In this document: one piece after another, positions 1-8,055 of the stretch | Layout: the number at the start of each line of letters is the position of its first letter | How positions within the stretch are numbered: position 1 is the stretch's first letter | Source: Caryophanales bacterium UBA6331 | GTDB lineage: Bacteria > Bacillota_I > Bacilli_A > RF39 > UBA660 | DNA: 22,824 bases | NCBI GenBank assembly: GCA_002438065.1 | Contig: DJSP01000017.1 | Location: forward strand, 1-22,824 | Direction of reading: 5' to 3' | Program-made: the position numbers and the translations under genes | The notes under the pieces: generated by a model | What the model was told of the DNA's origin: nothing | What the model saw: the letters and a program-made list of their open reading frames with translations, nothing else | The model's database searches: none

Positions 1-304
1 CTTCAAATCCTTCTACTTTTTGTATCTCATCTAATAAAATATAGTATTTATCAGTATCTATAATTTTATCACAAATAAATTCATATAACTTGTGAGCATC
101 AAGTAAATGTTCATTCTCTATAGAATCTAAATCTAATTTTATTATATGACTTTCACCTACACCATTATCAAATAAATAATTTTTAAACATTGGATCAAGC
201 AAATAAGACTTACCACATCTTCTCATTCCAGAAATTATCTTTACTAATCCATTATTTTGTTTTTCAATCAATTGGTTTAAATAATAATCTCTATTTATAT
301 TCAT
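1..304 (-). CDS. AAA_14/DUF4143-family ATP-binding protein, 5' part (partial)
   Basis: The first 101 codons of a minus-strand gene are visible; the rest lies beyond the left edge. The translation opens MNINRDYYLNQLIEKQ and then has a P-loop at residues 26-33 (GMRRCGKS) inside the context IISGMRRCGKSYLL. A Walker B strand follows at about residues 88-95 (YILLDEIQ). These are the hallmarks of the AAA_14 ATPase domain, usually followed by a DUF4143 domain, which is not visible here. Members are common accessory genes in gut Firmicutes; their cellular role is poorly known and I assign none. The ATG at 302-304 has GGAGG four bases upstream (309-313). An inverted repeat directly precedes that ribosome site. 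The gene sits downstream of mutS where mutL is often found, which suggests an insertion at this place. Family identity is fairly sure; function is not. Confidence 0.85.
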   Translation of the reverse strand, partial: MNINRDYYLNQLIEKQNNGLVKIISGMRRCGKSYLLDPMFKNYLFDNGVGESHIIKLDLDSIENEHLLDAHKLYEFICDKIIDTDKYYILLDEIQKVEGFE

Positions 305-314
305 ATATCCTCCA

Positions 315-350
315 TTACGAATTTTTTCCGTTTTGTACCTTTTTTCGTAA
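315..350 (-). repeat. Inverted repeat in the leader of the AAA_14 ATPase gene
   Basis: TTACGAA at 315-321 and TTCGTAA at 344-350 are perfect 7-bp inverted copies separated by 22 bases. On the minus strand the element ends one base before the GGAGG ribosome site. The spacer is made of two similar purine-rich halves, each beginning ACG and followed by a run of A (an imperfect 17-base tandem). It could be an operator, an RNA hairpin acting on translation, or the end of a dispersed element. The sequence alone does not decide. Confidence 0.5.
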
Positions 351-494
351 TCAAAATAAAATGATCATTAATGCTTTTGCTTCACCCCGATAAAGTAACC
401 TTTGTCTCATGCAGACTTAAATTTCTGGTACTTGTAACCCTACATTTTTTATTATTATTTCCTTATCATATCCCAAAAATTATTTTATCTTAAA
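351..494. other. Gene-free stretch between mutS and the AAA_14 gene
   Basis: No ORF with a ribosome site is seen here. The stretch is less AT-rich than other spacers in the window (for example GGGGTGAAGC read on the minus strand around 391-400) and contains the palindrome AATGATCATT at 360-369. I find no clear rho-independent terminator after the mutS stop and no convincing promoter for the ATPase gene. The unusual base composition, together with the adjacent inverted repeat, may mean it is part of a conserved non-coding element that travels with this ATPase type. Confidence 0.4.
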
Positions 495-3035
495 TTATTC
501 TCTTATATCTTTAGACTTGTTTTTTAAATCAAATAATATTTTTAGGGCATCCATAGGAGTTGTATTTAATGGATCAATTTTATCTATTTCTTCTTTTAAA
601 ATATTTGGTTCTTTAACCGGCTCGGTAAAATCAAATGAAATTTGCTTACTACCACTATCTTTACTATTTGTTTCATATTCCTTAAGCATTTTATTGGCAT
701 CATTAATAATATCTTTAGGTAGTCCTGCTAAATCAGCAACATGAATACCATAACTTTTATCAATTGCTCCATCTTCAATTTTATGTAAAAAGATTAATTT
801 ATTATTATCTAAAGTTGCACTTACATGGACATTTTTAATAGTAGGATATTCATCTGTTAAACTAGTTAATTCATGATAGTGAGTACTAAATAAAGTTTTA
901 CACTTAATATTTTTAGTAACATATTTTAAAATAGCTCCCGCTAAACTCATACCATCATAAGTAGCAGTACCTCTTCCTAATTCGTCAAATAAGATTAATG
1001 ATTCACTAGTTGCATTTTTAATGGCACTTCTACTTTCTTTCATTTCAACCATAAAAGTAGATTCACCACTAACTAAATCATCACTTGCACCTATTCTAGT
1101 AAAAATAGCATCAAAAATACATAAATTAGCATAGTCAGCTGGTACAAAAGATCCTATTTGAGCCATAATAATTATGATAGCAAGTTGTCTCATATAAGTA
1201 GATTTACCACTCATGTTAGGGCCAGTTATTAAAAGGGTATTTATATTTTTATCCATATAAATATCGTTTTTAACATACTTACCATTAGTTACTATATTGA
1301 TAACTGGATGAAAACCATTTTTAATATCAATTAACTTATCATGATTAAATATTGGTCTAACTAATTTTTCTTTTTCCGATACAATTGACAATGAACATAA
1401 AGCATCAATTACACCTATCTTATTAGCGGTTTCCTTTAACGCTATTATATCTTTCTTAATTGTTTCTTTTATTTCATTAAATAAATCATATTCAAGTTCA
1501 ATAATTCTTTCTTCAGCATTTAAGATCATAGCTTCTTTTTCTTTTAAGACGGGGCTTATAAATCTTTCACCAGTAGTTAAAATTTGTTTTCTTTCCCAAC
1601 CAAATTCTTCCTTAACACGAGATGCTTGTCCTTTACTTATTTCAATATAATAACCAAAAACTTTATTATATCCAACTTTTAAATTTTGAATACCAGTTCT
1701 TGCTCTTTCTTCTTGTTCTAAAGTACTTAAAAATTCTTTACCACCACTTCTTATTTTCTTAAGTTCATCTAATTCGTTATTATATCCATCTTTAATTAAA
1801 TAACCTTCCTTAATAGATATAGGTGGTTCTTCATATATAGCCTTATCAAAGAGGTTATATAATTCTTCATGAGTATTAATTTTAATATTAACATTCATCT
1901 TTTCTAATATTGCTTTTACTTCTGGTAATACCTTTAAACTATTTCTTATTTGAAGTGCATCTCTAGCGTTAAAAGAACCACAAGTTAACTTACCACATAA
2001 TCTTTCTAAATCATAAATTTCATATAAGCATTTAAGTAAATCACTTCTTAATATAAATTCATCATTTAATTTAGTAATAATATCTAATCTCTTATTAATC
2101 TCTTTTTCATTTCTAAGGGGATTAGATACCCATAACTTTAAAGTACGTGATCCCATACTAGTTTTACATTTATCTAAAAACCATATTAAAGAATATTCTC
2201 TTTCTTTTAATCTCAATGTTTCAAACAACTCTAAATTTCTGATAGTATGAATATTTAAATTTAAATAATTACTATTATTAATTATCTTGACAGTTTCAAA
2301 TAAGGATACATCTTTAAGTTCTTTAACAATCAAATAATAAAATAAATGTTTAACTCCAATAGTTACTCTTTCATCACTTATATTATCTAATATTTTTAAT
2401 TCTTTATCATATAATTCATCACTATAATTAATATTAATTCCATAACTATTTTTAAATATATTAACTATTTTTTCATTAAAATCTTTTTTTAATATTAATT
2501 CTTTAATATTTAAAGTTAATATTTTATTAACTAAGGTATCTTCATTGTAATCTAAGAATTCGGCATAAATATCTCCGGTAGAAATATCTGCATAGGTAAG
2601 TAAATAAGCATAATTTAAATCTAAAACACTTGCTAAATAGTTAAAATCAAAAGAATCTAAGAAATCTAAATCTACTAAAGTACCTTTGGAAACTACATTT
2701 ATTACTTCTCTTTTAACCATACCTTTAGTTTTTTTAGGATCTTCCATTTGTTCACAAATTGCTACTTTAAAACCTTTATTAACGGCTTTTTCTAAATAAG
2801 GTTTAACAGCATGATGAGGCACACCACACATTGGAACTCTTTCTTCTAATCCAGCATTTTTACCAGTTAATGTTAGTTCAAGTTCATGAGCACCGGCTTC
2901 AGCATCTTCAAAAAATAATTCATAAAAATCACCAATACGATAAAATAGTAAAGTATCTTCATAATCTTTTTTGATATCCATATACTGCTTCATCATAGGA
3001 CTTAAATCTTCATAGTTTACTTCATTTCTTTTCAT
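495..3035 (-). CDS. mutS: DNA mismatch repair protein MutS
   Basis: MutS recognises base mismatches and small loops after replication and signals repair through MutL in an ATP-dependent way. At 846 aa it is full length for the family (E. coli 853). The mismatch-reading motif is F37-Y38-E39 in GDFYELF, with domain I at about residues 10-120. The core and lever domains follow, then the ATPase: Walker A GPNMSGKS at 605-612, the SGEST segment near 656-660, Walker B ILFDELGRG at 681-689 and the switch STHYHE at 717-722. All key residues are present, so it should be active. The ATG at 3033-3035 has AGGTG just upstream. A terminator separates it from the upstream glycine-rich gene, so it is probably transcribed on its own. 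mutL is not in the window. Confidence 0.98.
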   Translation of the reverse strand: MKRNEVNYEDLSPMMKQYMDIKKDYEDTLLFYRIGDFYELFFEDAEAGAHELELTLTGKNAGLEERVPMCGVPHHAVKPYLEKAVNKGFKVAICEQMEDPKKTKGMVKREVINVVSKGTLVDLDFLDSFDFNYLASVLDLNYAYLLTYADISTGDIYAEFLDYNEDTLVNKILTLNIKELILKKDFNEKIVNIFKNSYGININYSDELYDKELKILDNISDERVTIGVKHLFYYLIVKELKDVSLFETVKIINNSNYLNLNIHTIRNLELFETLRLKEREYSLIWFLDKCKTSMGSRTLKLWVSNPLRNEKEINKRLDIITKLNDEFILRSDLLKCLYEIYDLERLCGKLTCGSFNARDALQIRNSLKVLPEVKAILEKMNVNIKINTHEELYNLFDKAIYEEPPISIKEGYLIKDGYNNELDELKKIRSGGKEFLSTLEQEERARTGIQNLKVGYNKVFGYYIEISKGQASRVKEEFGWERKQILTTGERFISPVLKEKEAMILNAEERIIELEYDLFNEIKETIKKDIIALKETANKIGVIDALCSLSIVSEKEKLVRPIFNHDKLIDIKNGFHPVINIVTNGKYVKNDIYMDKNINTLLITGPNMSGKSTYMRQLAIIIIMAQIGSFVPADYANLCIFDAIFTRIGASDDLVSGESTFMVEMKESRSAIKNATSESLILFDELGRGTATYDGMSLAGAILKYVTKNIKCKTLFSTHYHELTSLTDEYPTIKNVHVSATLDNNKLIFLHKIEDGAIDKSYGIHVADLAGLPKDIINDANKMLKEYETNSKDSGSKQISFDFTEPVKEPNILKEEIDKIDPLNTTPMDALKILFDLKNKSKDIRE

Positions 3036-3053
3036 TTTTCTACACCTAGATGT

Positions 3054-3059
3054 ATTATA
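3054..3059 (-). promoter_or_regulatory. Candidate -10 box for mutS
   Basis: TATAAT is read on the minus strand 18 bases before the mutS ATG, downstream of the terminator of the preceding gene. The expected -35 region is only AT-rich with no good TTGACA match. The predicted start would leave a leader of about 12 bases that just contains the AGGTG ribosome site at 3042-3046. Confidence 0.4.
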
Positions 3060-3070
3060 AAATATTTTAA

Positions 3071-3110
3071 AGAAAATAAAAAGAAAAGTTATTTAGTTTT
3101 CAACTTTTCT
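3071..3110 (-). terminator. Rho-independent terminator of the glycine-rich operon
   Basis: On the minus strand AGAAAAGTT (3110-3102) pairs perfectly with AACTTTTCT (3090-3082), with an 11-base loop, and is followed by TTTTATTTTCT. It begins directly after the TAA stop at 3111-3113. Confidence 0.8.
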
Positions 3111-4847
3111 TTAGTCTGTACTTGTACTACTAGAATAATTGGCATCATTAATAAATGTAATTTTTGCATAACCATCTCCTGCTTTAGCACACTTGCTTAT
3201 TGGTTCTTCAGAATATCCATCTGGACAATTAACTTTATCATTTAAACTATTAGAATTAATTGTATTAATGGTATAAATTTCAATTTCGTTTGATTCAATG
3301 CAAGCATAGCAAAACATTTTTTTATAAGTTAATCTACTATTACCAATGTAACCTGATCCACCAGCACCAGTTGACATACGGCCACTAGAACCACCCCAAA
3401 AGCCGCCTCCGCCGCCTCCGCCATTCGTGTCGTAATTACTTGTATTTGCCGCCCCAAATTTTCCTGCTGGAGAATATGTATCATGATGTCCAGTTCCAGT
3501 TTGTGTTCCACCACCAGGAAGACGAGTAGCATTGTTATAATCAGAAATGCTAGTAGTACCAGTTGAACCTATATAGCCACCACCTGAACCGCCTAAGGTA
3601 GTTACATGAGCTATACCTCCGCCACCACCACCAGCAACAATCAAAATTTTAGCAATACTTTCTTGATCACCATATGTAAATGTACTTAGTAATCCTTCAG
3701 AAGTTGCCATATGAGTAGCACCTCCGCCACCGTAGCAGACTGATCCGTCACTTACTTTACCACCTGATCCGCCGCCACCATTATAGCCACCTGGTGAAGT
3801 TCTACCAGCTGCAGGATGAATAGGCATTGATCCAACATAAATATAAATTTTTTGTCCTTTTTCTAGAGAAATTTCACCTGTTGAATATCCACCATATCCA
3901 CCAGTTCCATAACTACTTGAATATCCACCTTGAGCACCCCAAACTTCTAGTTTATAAACTCCATCTGTTGGCGCTTCAAAAATATAAGGATCATCATCTT
4001 GGTTATCCTTATATGGATATGATTGAGATAGCATGCTAGGATCAAGTACATCATCAATTGTAGTAAAGTTAAGTACTATTTTATCAGGAATCTCCTCAAA
4101 ACCTTGTAAACTAATTGACCATTTATTGTTATCACATTGTATAGTTGATTGTTTATCAGTATTTTCAAAAGATAATTTTTCATCGTCTTTATAAGCCTTC
4201 ATGCTTGCTTTATAATTGCATGTACTTGGTAAATGATCTACTTTTACGCCATTAATCCAACTTTCAACATTTAATTTACTTAATTTTAAAGGACCATTTC
4301 CAATTTGATTGGTTAATTCTAGTACATTCCATACATAACCTGCTTGTAAATTAAGTTTTATATAAACGTTTTCAGTATTTATATTTTGGGTATATATTTT
4401 AATTTCCATTTGATTAGAAGCACCTGGATAAATTGTTCCATGAATTTTAGGATTTAAAGTACAGTCATTTTGAACAATTAATTTTTCTTTAATGTCAGCA
4501 CTGACATTGATAATATTATCACAATTTTCATTATCACATATCTCATATGTTATTTCATACTTAGTGGGAAGATTATTTAAATTAGTTAATACAATAACAA
4601 ATTCTTCAATAGCACCTGCCTTTAAACGTAGTATACGATCATCTGAAGTACCATTATTTGTAGTCATATTAAATTTTAAATTATTAACAACAATATTGGC
4701 AACTAGATTATTATTTAGCGATGTAAAAAACGCCAAGGAATATCCAATTGTTACAATAAAAGTGAATAAAATAATTACAATCGTAAAAATCTTAGTTTTT
4801 TTATTTTTATTAATTAAATTATATAAATCATTAATTTTTTGTTTCAA
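3111..4847 (-). CDS. Membrane-anchored protein with TasA-like N-terminus and ALK/LTK-type glycine-rich domain
   Basis: This 578-aa protein is of unknown function. Residues 19-41 form one hydrophobic segment (FTIVIILFTFIVTIGYSLAFF), followed by FTSLNNNLVANIVVNNL, which resembles the start of SipW-dependent TasA/CalY-type matrix proteins. Residues about 195-262 form a small domain (GVKVDHLPSTC, NNKWSI) shared with the upstream paralogue. Residues about 285-510 match the ALK/LTK glycine-rich domain pattern: FEAPTDGVYKLEVWGAQGG, many GG/GGGGG tracts, GGGGATHMA, ILIVAGGGGGG and GGSGYIGN. A C-terminal tail carries paired cysteines (CYAC, CPDGYSE, SKCAKAG). The start is TTG at 4845-4847, because a consensus GAGGTGA lies ten bases upstream at 4858-4864 and no ATG fits. 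It follows its paralogue by 25 bases, so they form an operon. A secreted or surface structural or adhesion role is inference. Confidence 0.85.
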   Translation of the reverse strand: MKQKINDLYNLINKNKKTKIFTIVIILFTFIVTIGYSLAFFTSLNNNLVANIVVNNLKFNMTTNNGTSDDRILRLKAGAIEEFVIVLTNLNNLPTKYEITYEICDNENCDNIINVSADIKEKLIVQNDCTLNPKIHGTIYPGASNQMEIKIYTQNINTENVYIKLNLQAGYVWNVLELTNQIGNGPLKLSKLNVESWINGVKVDHLPSTCNYKASMKAYKDDEKLSFENTDKQSTIQCDNNKWSISLQGFEEIPDKIVLNFTTIDDVLDPSMLSQSYPYKDNQDDDPYIFEAPTDGVYKLEVWGAQGGYSSSYGTGGYGGYSTGEISLEKGQKIYIYVGSMPIHPAAGRTSPGGYNGGGGSGGKVSDGSVCYGGGGATHMATSEGLLSTFTYGDQESIAKILIVAGGGGGGIAHVTTLGGSGGGYIGSTGTTSISDYNNATRLPGGGTQTGTGHHDTYSPAGKFGAANTSNYDTNGGGGGGGFWGGSSGRMSTGAGGSGYIGNSRLTYKKMFCYACIESNEIEIYTINTINSNSLNDKVNCPDGYSEEPISKCAKAGDGYAKITFINDANYSSSTSTD

Positions 4848-4872
4848 ATTTGTTAGTCACCTCAAATTCTAA

Positions 4873-6081
4873 TTAATTACTTGCTTTATCTACTAATCTT
4901 AAAAAGGTAATTCTTGCGTGGCCATTGCCGGCTTTAGCACATTTGCTAATTGCTTCCTCAGAATATCCGTTTGGACAATTTTTCTTATCTGCTAATTCAT
5001 TTTCACCAACTGTATTTATTGTGTAGGTACTTTCATCTGTAGATTCTATACAATTATAGCAATACATATATTTACTTGTTAAATCAGTGTTGCCAATATA
5101 CCCAGATCCACCAGAACCAGTTGATTGACTTCCATGACGACCTGGATAAAAGCCACCACCGCCGCCACCACCTGTAAATTTTGATAATTCTTGTGGAGAT
5201 GCAATTCCAAATGTTCTTCCTGATGGACCAGTTTGGTTTCCACCAGAATAAATATTACTATATTTTGAATTAATGGTAATATTTTTTACACCTTCAATGC
5301 CACCACCGGAACCGCCAGCACATTTTCCATCACCCATATTGCAGTTGCAACCTCCGCCGCCTCCACCACTTACAATTATAATATCATCTATATTTTCATT
5401 TAAGTCTTTAAGTAATCCGGTTCTTCTAGCAATATGAGTGGCTCCGCCGCCTCCGCCACAAGTAGTGTTTGAATTACCAGAATATCCACCACCATTGTAG
5501 CCACCAACAGACCAGTTATTTGTATAAGATGGCGTATTGCCAATATATATATACAAATTATCACCTTTATTAAGGGTAATTTCTCCAACTGAATATCCGC
5601 CAAATCCGCCTTTTGTTCCAAGACCTTGAGCACCCCAAGTTTCTAATTTGTAATAGGCATCAACTGGAGCAGTAAAAATGCTATAAGGTTCTTTCCAATA
5701 ATGTGCTGATGCTATATAATCATAATCATATGTATATGCATCTTGTGGTAAATCAGTTGATTTAAAATTAATTGTTATAGTAGCTGGAAGTTCAGTTAAA
5801 TCACTAAAATCAATTGACCATCTATTAGTCAAATAATCACAAGTTAAATTTACTTTATCATTGCTTACAGTTGTAGAATATGAACAACTATTAGGAAGTA
5901 CTGATACTTCAATTCCATCAACATAGCTTATTATTTCAATACCATTTAAATTTAAACTATTGTTATCATAGGTTATATTAGATTGATATTTATTTTTATA
6001 CACTGAAAAACAAGTTAAGGAAACTCCAATTAACAAAGTAAAAATTAATGTTATAACATACTTATTCTTTAATATCTTCAT
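4873..6081 (-). CDS. Membrane-anchored protein with ALK/LTK-type glycine-rich domain (paralogue)
   Basis: This 402-aa protein is counted from the ATG at 6079-6081. One hydrophobic segment (about residues 8-26, VITLIFTLLIGVSLTCFSV) anchors or exports it. A small domain follows with GIEVSVLPNSCSYS and NRWSIDFSDL, similar in sequence and order to the downstream protein. The glycine-rich domain then starts at IFTAPVDAYYKLETWGAQG and includes CGGGGGATHIA, IIIVSGGGGGG, a Cys-rich insert CNCNMGDGKC, FTGGGGGGGF and GGSGYIGN. The tail has CYNC, CPNGYSEEAISKCAKAG and ends after ARITF. Unlike its neighbour it lacks the TasA-like domain. The reading frame is open further upstream to a TTG at 6133-6135, but that TTG is part of the -35 box, so the ATG is the real start; AGGA lies about nine bases before it. 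Function unknown; probably a surface protein. Confidence 0.85.
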   Translation of the reverse strand: MKILKNKYVITLIFTLLIGVSLTCFSVYKNKYQSNITYDNNSLNLNGIEIISYVDGIEVSVLPNSCSYSTTVSNDKVNLTCDYLTNRWSIDFSDLTELPATITINFKSTDLPQDAYTYDYDYIASAHYWKEPYSIFTAPVDAYYKLETWGAQGLGTKGGFGGYSVGEITLNKGDNLYIYIGNTPSYTNNWSVGGYNGGGYSGNSNTTCGGGGGATHIARRTGLLKDLNENIDDIIIVSGGGGGGCNCNMGDGKCAGGSGGGIEGVKNITINSKYSNIYSGGNQTGPSGRTFGIASPQELSKFTGGGGGGGFYPGRHGSQSTGSGGSGYIGNTDLTSKYMYCYNCIESTDESTYTINTVGENELADKKNCPNGYSEEAISKCAKAGNGHARITFLRLVDKASN

Positions 6082-6105
6082 TATTATCAATCCTATTCTT
6101 AAAAA

Positions 6106-6135
6106 ATTATAACTTAGTATTTCAGTTATTGTCAA
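6106..6135 (-). promoter_or_regulatory. Consensus sigma-A promoter of the glycine-rich operon
   Basis: On the minus strand TTGACA (6135-6130) and TATAAT (6111-6106) are both perfect and are separated by 18 bases. The start point is predicted near 6099, giving a leader of about 18 bases before the ATG at 6081. It lies right after the stop of the upstream ylbL-like gene (6144), so the pair of glycine-rich genes can be expressed strongly and independently. Confidence 0.85.
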
Positions 6136-6143
6136 GCGTACAA

Positions 6144-7157
6144 TTATATGCTTTTTAACTTTTCTATTGCTTCATCAAATGTACTAACATTAATTATTGT
6201 TATTTTATAATTATATTTTTCTACTAATTCTTTTACTTCATCATAATTATCATTTGGACAAATAAATATGTCGGCTTTTTCCTTAATAGCTGATGCAAGT
6301 TTATAGTTTATACCACCTATTTCACCAACATTACCTTCTTTATCAATTGTCCCAGTTCCTACTATTTTTCTTCCTTTAGTTAAATCTTCTTTTGTTAAGG
6401 CATTATATATTGATAAAGACATAATTAATCCACCAGATGGACCTGATTCACTGTTTTTTTGACTTATTTTTAAATTATAATTACTACTAATATCTAAAAC
6501 AGATATAACTGATATACCAACATATTTTTCATTATCTTTTTCATAAATAGTAGTTTCAGTTTCTAATATTTTATTATTTCTTTTATATTTAATTTTAACT
6601 TTTTCATTTATATTTTTAGTTTTAATATATTCTTTAAATGAATTTAAATCTTTAAATTCAATGTTATCATAAGAAATTATTTCATCACCTATCTTTAAGT
6701 TACTATCATTTTGCTCTGTTAAATAATAAACAATATAATTTTCTTTATCAATATTATATTTTACATTTGCTTTATTAAACGCTACATATTTAGCGTTACT
6801 CATTGCTTCTTGATAATCAAGTTTATCTTGCATGCTTGCATCTTCTAATGTTTCATTATCTGGCAACATATCACTATTTTTAACAAGTTCCCAATTTGGC
6901 ATAATTTTAGAAATTAAATAAATTGGTGCTTTACCTTTCATTGCTGATACATAAGCCATATTAAAAGAACCATTAGTTTCATTTAAATTATCTCCTGTTA
7001 TTCTTGTATCAACATTAACAATTCCACCTGGTTTATATATTGTATAACCGGTGTCATAAAAACAAAATACTACGAATATGATTAAAAAGATTAATTCATA
7101 GAGATTTATTCCAATATACTTATTATAAAATTTTTTTATCTTATCTAATTTTTTCAT
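6144..7157 (-). CDS. ylbL: YlbL/SepM-like membrane protease with PDZ and Lon-type catalytic domain
   Basis: A 337-aa membrane-anchored serine protease. One transmembrane helix lies at about residues 19-34. After a linker comes a PDZ domain at about 135-195 (LKIGDEIISYDNIEF), which normally binds a hydrophobic peptide end. A Lon (S16) proteolytic domain occupies about 215-337, with the catalytic serine S241 in SGPSGGL and the lysine K286 in GGINYKLASA. The order TM-PDZ-Lon is that of B. subtilis YlbL and of streptococcal SepM, which trims a peptide pheromone outside the cell. The substrate here is unknown. The gene is divergent from a ylbJ-like gene 31 bases away; ylbJ, ylbK and ylbL are neighbours in B. 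subtilis, which supports the name. There is no ribosome site before the ATG, and a -10 box ends six bases upstream, suggesting a leaderless mRNA. Confidence 0.9.
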   Translation of the reverse strand: MKKLDKIKKFYNKYIGINLYELIFLIIFVVFCFYDTGYTIYKPGGIVNVDTRITGDNLNETNGSFNMAYVSAMKGKAPIYLISKIMPNWELVKNSDMLPDNETLEDASMQDKLDYQEAMSNAKYVAFNKANVKYNIDKENYIVYYLTEQNDSNLKIGDEIISYDNIEFKDLNSFKEYIKTKNINEKVKIKYKRNNKILETETTIYEKDNEKYVGISVISVLDISSNYNLKISQKNSESGPSGGLIMSLSIYNALTKEDLTKGRKIVGTGTIDKEGNVGEIGGINYKLASAIKEKADIFICPNDNYDEVKELVEKYNYKITIINVSTFDEAIEKLKSI

Positions 7158-7163
7158 AATTAA

Positions 7164-7172
7164 ATTATATCA
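7164..7172 (-). promoter_or_regulatory. Extended -10 promoter of ylbL, leaderless spacing
   Basis: TGATATAAT on the minus strand is an extended -10 box (TGN before a perfect TATAAT). Exactly six bases separate it from the ATG, which would put the transcription start on the A of the ATG. The -35 region is poor, as is common for extended -10 promoters. Confidence 0.55.
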
Positions 7173-7188
7173 CTATTAAGGAGAAAAT

Positions 7189-8055
7189 ATGAAGAATATT
7201 TTTAAAATTTTATTTGTATTATTATCAGTATTTTTATCATTTACAAATGGAGAAATTCTTATTTATAGTACATTACAATCTTTTGAACTATTTAATAAAG
7301 CAATATTTCCTAGTATTTTTCCAATAATGATATTAAGTGATTTTATCTTAAGTACTAAACTTATTAATGTTTTAAGTAATTCATTAGGAGTCTTATTTTC
7401 TAAAATATTTAAAGTAAATAAATGTTCAATATATCCTTTTATTATGTCATGTTTAAGTGGAACTCCAAGTAACGCAAAATATATTAATGATTTGTTAGAA
7501 AATAAATCTATCAGTGTTAAAGAGGCAGAAAAATTATTATCTATGTGTATGTTATATAATCCATTATTAATAATATCTTTAACTAAATATTTGAAGTTTA
7601 AGGATTCAGTCTTAATAATTGTTATTAATATTATTATTAATTTAATTATAGGACTAATAAATCGTAATTATAAAATTGAAATAAAAAATGAAGTTATTAA
7701 AAATAAAAAGTTTAGTTTAGTTAATTCAATAAATAATAGTATTAATACTTTGTTATCGATATTAGGAATTGTTGTTCTTTTTAATATTATAAATAATTTG
7801 CTTCCAATTAAGCATCCATTAATAACAGGTTTATTTGAAATAACAAATGGTTTAAATTTAGTAGGAAATACTAATACCTCATATAAAAATAAAATTATTT
7901 ATACTGGAATACTTCTTAGTTTTGGAGGATTGTCTATTATTACGCAAATAAAAAGCATCTTCAAAAATGAAAATACTTTTAACTATACTTTATTTTATAA
8001 ATCTAGAATTATTCATTTAATATTATTTGTTATATCATTATTCATTATCTTCTAA
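7189..8055 (+). CDS. ylbJ: YlbJ-like polytopic membrane protein
   Basis: A 288-aa integral membrane protein with several hydrophobic helices (for example about residues 4-20, 33-53, 140-158, 188-205 and 270-288). The central motif SCLSGTPSNAKYINDL followed by ISVKEAEKLLSMCMLYNPLLI corresponds to the conserved gating-type region of YlbJ, a member of the nucleoside-recognition/Gate family; B. subtilis YlbJ is needed for spore formation. It is shorter than the Bacillus protein (about 400 aa). AAGGAG at 7178-7183 lies five bases before the ATG, so the start is firm. It is divergent from ylbL and convergent with the pilin-like gene, overlapping its end by 18 bases (8038-8055) with no obvious terminator. 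No other sporulation gene is visible, so a transport role outside sporulation is possible. Confidence 0.75.
   Translation: MKNIFKILFVLLSVFLSFTNGEILIYSTLQSFELFNKAIFPSIFPIMILSDFILSTKLINVLSNSLGVLFSKIFKVNKCSIYPFIMSCLSGTPSNAKYINDLLENKSISVKEAEKLLSMCMLYNPLLIISLTKYLKFKDSVLIIVINIIINLIIGLINRNYKIEIKNEVIKNKKFSLVNSINNSINTLLSILGIVVLFNIINNLLPIKHPLITGLFEITNGLNLVGNTNTSYKNKIIYTGILLSFGGLSIITQIKSIFKNENTFNYTLFYKSRIIHLILFVISLFIIF

Noticed and set aside
190..393. 67-codon plus-strand open frame
   Set aside because: It lies antisense to the AAA_14 ATPase gene and runs through the inverted repeat; no ribosome site.
3329..3532. Minus-strand open frame in another phase of the first glycine-rich gene
   Set aside because: It is the frame-shifted reading of Gly codons (Val/Ala/Glu runs) and has no start signal. 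The similar one at 5400-5633 in the paralogue is rejected for the same reason.
6082..6135. N-terminal extension of the second glycine-rich protein from a TTG start
   Set aside because: The TTG is the first part of a perfect -35 box and the extension contains the -10 box and predicted start point, so it is not translated.
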